DNA of 8,549 bases from Emcibacter sp. (lineage in GTDB: Bacteria > Pseudomonadota > Alphaproteobacteria > Sphingomonadales > Emcibacteraceae): the NCBI GenBank assembly GCA_023142175.1, contig JAGLJX010000167.1, forward strand, positions 1 through 8,549, given 5' to 3'. This document shows positions 7,140-8,549 of the stretch, in pieces (position 1 is the stretch's first letter; every line of letters starts with the position of its first letter). A program made the translations under genes and the position numbers. The notes below the pieces were generated by a model. That model worked only from the letters and a program-made list of their open reading frames with translations, ran no database searches and was not told the origin of the DNA.

Positions 7140-7155
7140 AGGATCGGGTTCTTTG
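7140..7155 (+). promoter_or_regulatory. Ribosome binding site and TTG start of bamA
   Basis: AGGA at 7140-7143 is followed after 9 bases by TTG at 7153-7155. This pairing decides the bamA start. After the rseP stop at 7099-7101, the bamA frame contains no ATG before the mature protein, and its first GTG (7225) lies inside the hydrophobic core of the signal peptide. Confidence 0.65.
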
Positions 7156-8549
7156 TTAAATCGCATTTGTAAAATTTATATTGTTTGGTTTCTTTTAATT
7201 GGTTTGGTTCTCAGCGCTTCATTTGTGAGTGCGCCTGAGGCATTGGCTCAAGAATCAACATACGGTGGTCGTGATATTATCTCTCAGATCGTGGTTCAGG
7301 GTAACCAGCGGATCGAGGCAGATACTGTTAAATCCTATATTTTCGTCCACAAGGGCGACGTATATGATGAGAAGGAAGTCGACCGCTCACTGAAATCCCT
7401 TTTTAATACCGGATTATTCTCCGATGTGAAAATTGGTCGGTCCGGCAAGATTTTGGTTATCGAGATAGCAGAAAATCCCATCATCAACCGGATTGTCTTT
7501 GAAGGTAATAAATTTAAAAAAGACGATAAGCTCTATGAAGAAATTCACCTTCGGCCCCGTATTGTGTTTTCCCGCTCGAAAGTCAGGGCAGATGTTCAGC
7601 GGCTATTGGAAATATACCGGCGCGGCGGACGTTTTGCAGCCAGCATCGAGCCAAAGGTAATTCAGCTGGATCAGAACCGGGTAAATCTGGTTTTTGAAAT
7701 CACCGAAGGCCCAAAGAGTAGCATTGGTAAAATTAACTTTATGGGTAATGGTGTCTATAACAATGACGACCTGCGCTCCATATTGAGATCCAAGGAAAGC
7801 CGCTGGTGGAAGTTCCTCACATCGGATGATACTTATGATCCCGACAGGATGGCCTATGACAAACAGTTGCTTAGGGATTTTTATCGTTCCCAAGGTTATG
7901 CGGATTTTAGAATTACCTCTGCCGTGACAGAACTGGCTCCAAATAAGGAAAACTTCTTCATTAATTATACTATTGAAGAAGGGGTCATATACCACTTTGG
8001 GGAAATTAAGGTCGAAAGTCAGATAACCGATCTTGATTCTGACGTCTTGGGTCTGCTGGTCTTTACCAGAGAAGGTAGATTGTATAACTCCGAATTGATT
8101 GACGATACGGTAGAGTATCTGACTAATATTGCGGGACTTAAAGGATATGCCTTTGTTAATGTGCGACCACGGATTCGCCGGGATCGGGAAAAACAGACGG
8201 TTAATATTACATATATTGTTAACAAGGCCCCGCGTGTTTATGTAGAACGGGTGGAAATTCGCGGAAATGTACGGACCCATGACCGTGTGATCCGCCGTGA
8301 AATGAGACTGATTGAGGGAGATTCCTATGACTCCTTCAGCATGAAGCGTTCTGAAATCGGGGTAAAGAACCTTGGCTTTTTCAAAGAAGTTGAAATTGAC
8401 CAGATAGAGGGTTCTACGAATGACAAAACAATTCTTGAAGTAACTGTTGAGGAACAGGCCACCGGGGAGCTATCAATCGGGGCGGGTTTTTCCAGTGCGG
8501 AAAGCTTCCTGTTTGATTTCAGTATCCGCGAGCGAAACCTCTTAGGCCG
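7153..8549 (+). CDS. bamA: Outer-membrane protein assembly factor BamA, 3'-truncated by the window edge
   Basis: BamA is the Omp85-family barrel that inserts beta-barrel proteins into the outer membrane, with its periplasmic POTRA domains binding client proteins and Bam lipoproteins. Starting at TTG 7153, the first residues form a signal peptide: basic Arg4 and Lys6, a hydrophobic core at about 7-24, and a likely cut after ALA (30-32) before Gln33. Five POTRA domains follow, roughly at 40-108, 112-186, 191-278, 280-360 and 363-438. Their typical cores are IVVQGNQRI, IVFEGNK, INFMGNGVY, IKVES and VEIRGN. The barrel begins with ATGELSIGAGFSS at about 436-448 and RERNLLG closes the visible part. 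About 465 residues are present, and most of the barrel lies beyond the window. The frame stays open to the last base. A 51-base AT-rich gap separates it from rseP, the usual neighbour in alphaproteobacteria. The start codon is less certain than the identity. Confidence 0.95.
   Translation, partial: MLNRICKIYIVWFLLIGLVLSASFVSAPEALAQESTYGGRDIISQIVVQGNQRIEADTVKSYIFVHKGDVYDEKEVDRSLKSLFNTGLFSDVKIGRSGKILVIEIAENPIINRIVFEGNKFKKDDKLYEEIHLRPRIVFSRSKVRADVQRLLEIYRRGGRFAASIEPKVIQLDQNRVNLVFEITEGPKSSIGKINFMGNGVYNNDDLRSILRSKESRWWKFLTSDDTYDPDRMAYDKQLLRDFYRSQGYADFRITSAVTELAPNKENFFINYTIEEGVIYHFGEIKVESQITDLDSDVLGLLVFTREGRLYNSELIDDTVEYLTNIAGLKGYAFVNVRPRIRRDREKQTVNITYIVNKAPRVYVERVEIRGNVRTHDRVIRREMRLIEGDSYDSFSMKRSEIGVKNLGFFKEVEIDQIEGSTNDKTILEVTVEEQATGELSIGAGFSSAESFLFDFSIRERNLLG

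Noticed and set aside
7603..8280. Minus-strand ORF of 225 codons
   Set aside because: It lies wholly opposite the POTRA-coding part of bamA, has no recognisable domain and no ribosome binding site that I can see, so it is a shadow of a strongly identified gene.
1..8549. Mobile element, CRISPR array, tRNA or a novel accessory system
   Set aside because: Every gene is a recognised core gene in conserved order; I saw no transposase, terminal inverted repeats, spacer-repeat array, cloverleaf or unassigned gap longer than 144 bases.

Overview
The window is a stretch of bacterial core chromosome carrying nine genes, all on the + strand, in the order rpsB (5' end missing), tsf, pyrH, frr, uppS, cdsA, dxr, rseP and bamA (3' end missing). 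This order, the long Lys/Ala-rich tail on ribosomal protein S2, the roughly 308-residue EF-Ts and the short RseP with a single PDZ domain point to an alphaproteobacterium. The moderate-to-low GC content argues against the high-GC rhizobial or caulobacterial groups. I cannot resolve the order from sequence alone. BamA and RseP imply a Gram-negative outer membrane.

Layout. Positions 1-1788 hold the translation pair rpsB-tsf, separated by a 70-base spacer with a GC-rich hairpin. Positions 1789-1932 form the largest intergenic gap, with a 22-position inverted repeat and an A-rich leader in front of pyrH. From 1933 to 7101 six genes are packed tightly: pyrH, frr, uppS, cdsA, dxr and rseP have gaps of 6, 16, 6, -1 and 9 bases, and several Shine-Dalgarno sequences sit on the preceding stop codon, as in a translationally coupled operon. 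A 51-base AT-rich gap (7102-7152) then precedes bamA, which has no in-frame ATG at its start and is best read from a TTG at 7153.

How the genes work together. rpsB, tsf and frr serve the ribosome (S2, elongation factor Ts, ribosome recycling). pyrH makes UDP for RNA, DNA and sugar nucleotides. dxr makes MEP for isoprenoids, and uppS joins isoprenoid units into the C55 carrier lipid of peptidoglycan and surface polysaccharide synthesis. cdsA makes CDP-diacylglycerol for phospholipids. rseP is the intramembrane protease of envelope stress signalling, and bamA is the core of the outer-membrane protein insertion machine. The cluster therefore couples translation capacity to envelope growth.

I found no mobile element, CRISPR array, tRNA, rRNA or foreign gene, and no evidence for an undescribed system. 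The points worth a second look are local: the charge-segregated repeat tail of S2, two intergenic hairpins, the TTG start of bamA with an overlapping ATG mini-ORF and an A8 run, and substitutions at usually conserved positions in PyrH and Dxr.
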